Shown here: positions 5,801 through 6,631 of the stretch, piece after piece | How the letters are laid out: each line of letters opens with the position of its first letter | How positions within the stretch are numbered: position 1 is the first letter of the stretch | Notes under the pieces: generated by a model | Told to the model about the DNA's origin: nothing | Databases searched by the model: none | The model's input: only the letters and a program-made list of their open reading frames with translations | NCBI GenBank assembly: GCA_025455445.1 | Contig: JALOMN010000102.1 | Coordinates: forward strand, 1-6,631 | DNA: 6,631 nucleotides | DNA from: Cyclobacteriaceae bacterium | GTDB taxonomy: Bacteria; Bacteroidota; Bacteroidia; Cytophagales; Cyclobacteriaceae | Direction: 5' to 3' | Made by a program: the position numbers and the translations under genes

Positions 5801-6283
5801 ATGAAAAAAGCAATACTTATTCCAACCGACTTCACTATTGAATCACTCAAGTTTGTGGTGGAGGCAGCAGAGTCTGCACAATCAAACATCCGTATTAATA
5901 TAGTGTTTCTTCACTGTGAGCGATTGCAAGATGCCATCGTAGATCTCCTCTTCTATTCCAAGAGAGAATTAATCGATTCCTTGAAGACACCAGACTTCAC
6001 CAATGCCTGTCAGGTGATTTTGAATAAGTATCCATCCACAATCCACTCTATGCGCTTCGAGATTTTTACCGGACATAATCAACGGGCTTTCGAGAATTTT
6101 TTGGTAGGAAATCGGATAGATGAAATTCTGGTGCCAAAAAATTATGCGCTTCAGTTTGGTAAAAACTCTTTTGACCCATTGCCCTTTATCCAACGGGTGC
6201 AATTGCCCGTAAAAGAAGTAGCGTGGGAACTGAGTGGTGATTTGACCGAAAAAAATCAGTTCGCAGAACTGTTTTTAACTTAA
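5801..6283 (+). CDS. Degenerate universal stress protein (UspA-like) family protein
   Basis: This 160-residue protein has the outline of a single UspA domain. The first strand and helix read KAILIPTDFTIESLKFVVEAAE (residues 3-24, Usp-like), the second strand is INIVFLHCE, and the C-terminal strand is VQLPVKEVAW, like the usual P-V-L-V-V ending. The usual ATP-binding G-2x-G-9x-G-S/T signature after the fourth strand is absent: the corresponding part reads ILVPKNYALQFGKNSFDP. Nucleotide binding in the usual way is therefore unlikely. Usp proteins are cytoplasmic and often induced by stress; a role for this one is not shown. The ATG at 5801 gives the typical MKKAILIPTD start; an in-frame GTG at 5762 would add an unconserved 13 residues. 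It lies 163 bases after the kinase on the same strand, so regulation by that system is possible. The homology is remote but the strand pattern is convincing. Confidence 0.7.
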   Translation: MKKAILIPTDFTIESLKFVVEAAESAQSNIRINIVFLHCERLQDAIVDLLFYSKRELIDSLKTPDFTNACQVILNKYPSTIHSMRFEIFTGHNQRAFENFLVGNRIDEILVPKNYALQFGKNSFDPLPFIQRVQLPVKEVAWELSGDLTEKNQFAELFLT

Positions 6284-6338
6284 GTATTTAAAACATAGAT
6301 CAAAAAAAGAAATAGGTTAATTTAGGTTTGGTAGGTTA

Positions 6339-6372
6339 AGGGGCTGCTTCAAAAGGGCAGCCTCTGCTTTTT
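6339..6372 (+). terminator. Rho-independent terminator after the Usp-like gene
   Basis: The arms AGGGGCTGC (6339-6347) and GCAGCCTCT (6357-6365) form a nine-pair stem with one G-U pair around a nine-base loop, followed two bases later by five T (6368-6372). It stands 56 bases after the stop of the Usp-like gene. On the other strand no U-run follows the hairpin, so it should work mainly for plus-strand transcripts and not for the convergent mutS. Confidence 0.85.
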
Positions 6373-6508
6373 ATCTCTAGCTCAAATGAGAAGTAGATTT
6401 TTGAAATTTTTTTGCGTGTTCGCTTTTCTGGTTACCGAATGATTAATGAGCCGAATACGGCCTGCATTTTACTGTAATAGTTATCTAACTGCACACAAGC
6501 AAAACTTT
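6373..6508. other. Intergenic gap before mutS with no recognised feature
   Basis: These 136 bases separate the plus-strand terminator from the end of mutS. A small inverted repeat GCCG-AATA-CGGC (about 6451-6462) is present but has no U-run on the mutS transcript side, so I cannot name a terminator for mutS. No small gene is seen on either strand. Confidence 0.4.
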
Positions 6509-6631
6509 TTACTTTTTCATCATCGATAAGATATCGTTCAACTTAAGCAAGGCCTCCACCGGGCTAATCGTATTGATATCGATCTTCTCAAGCATATCGT
6601 GAATGGCTTTGGATTTGGGATCCATTTCAAA
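6509..6631 (-). CDS. mutS: DNA mismatch repair protein MutS, C-terminal fragment
   Basis: Reverse-strand translation from the window edge gives 40 codons ending in TAA (6511-6509); the rest of the gene lies beyond the right edge. The peptide begins FEMDPKSKAIHDMLEKIDIN and continues TISPVEALLKLNDILSMMKK. This matches the end of MutS, where a dimerisation helix is followed by a conserved segment such as the E. coli [21 protein letters not shown]: the I-D-x-x-x-(I/L)-(S/T)-P-x-x-A-L spacing is the same. MutS recognises base mismatches and small loops and recruits MutL using its ATPase; the visible part contains none of the catalytic domain. No downstream terminator was recognised. It converges with the Usp-like gene. 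Being short, the identification rests on this one motif. Confidence 0.85.
   Translation of the reverse strand, partial: FEMDPKSKAIHDMLEKIDINTISPVEALLKLNDILSMMKK

Noticed and set aside
1..6631. A new defence, mobile or secretion system in the window
   Set aside because: No transposase, integrase, toxin-antitoxin pair, nuclease, CRISPR repeat or attachment site was found; gene content is of housekeeping and signalling type.

Overview
The window looks like ordinary chromosomal DNA of a Bacteroidota bacterium, probably from the Cytophagales or a relative. This rests on the moderately AT-rich composition, A-rich leaders without clear Shine-Dalgarno sequences, a Bacteroidetes-type TAnnTTTG promoter box, and the gene families present. 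The genus cannot be read from the sequence.

Layout, left to right. (1) The 3' part of a DUF4395 membrane protein on the plus strand (1-354) converges on a minus-strand gene across a perfect 22-bp inverted repeat (358-403), probably a two-way terminator. (2) The minus-strand block holds a membrane fatty acyl desaturase (483-1385), a Gfo/Idh/MocA-family oxidoreductase (1545-2534) and a small secreted protein of unknown function (2720-3250). (3) A 313-base divergent intergenic region follows. (4) The plus-strand block holds an OmpR/PhoB-type response regulator (3564-4274), its histidine kinase (4258-5637, overlapping by 17 bases) and a degenerate universal-stress-protein-like gene (5801-6283), closed by a good hairpin terminator (6339-6372). 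(5) The last 40 codons of mutS enter from the right on the minus strand (6509-6631); they are identified here by translating the reverse strand.

The regulator and kinase form a standard two-component system with all expected catalytic residues. Its signal and targets are not evident. The flanking stress-protein-like gene and the divergent secreted protein are possible targets by position only. The other genes do not form an obvious pathway.

The most interesting point is at the 3' end of the desaturase. The reading frame as written stops at 483, but the minus-one frame continues with protein-like sequence to a stop at 400-402, inside the terminator stem. The two frames join at the heptamer A AAA AAG in exactly the phase used for -1 ribosomal frameshifting in E. 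coli dnaX. The product would be 328 rather than 300 residues. A one-base deletion in a homopolymer, real or a sequencing error, explains the data equally well and is simpler. No CRISPR array, RNA gene, insertion sequence or clear new defence-type system was seen.
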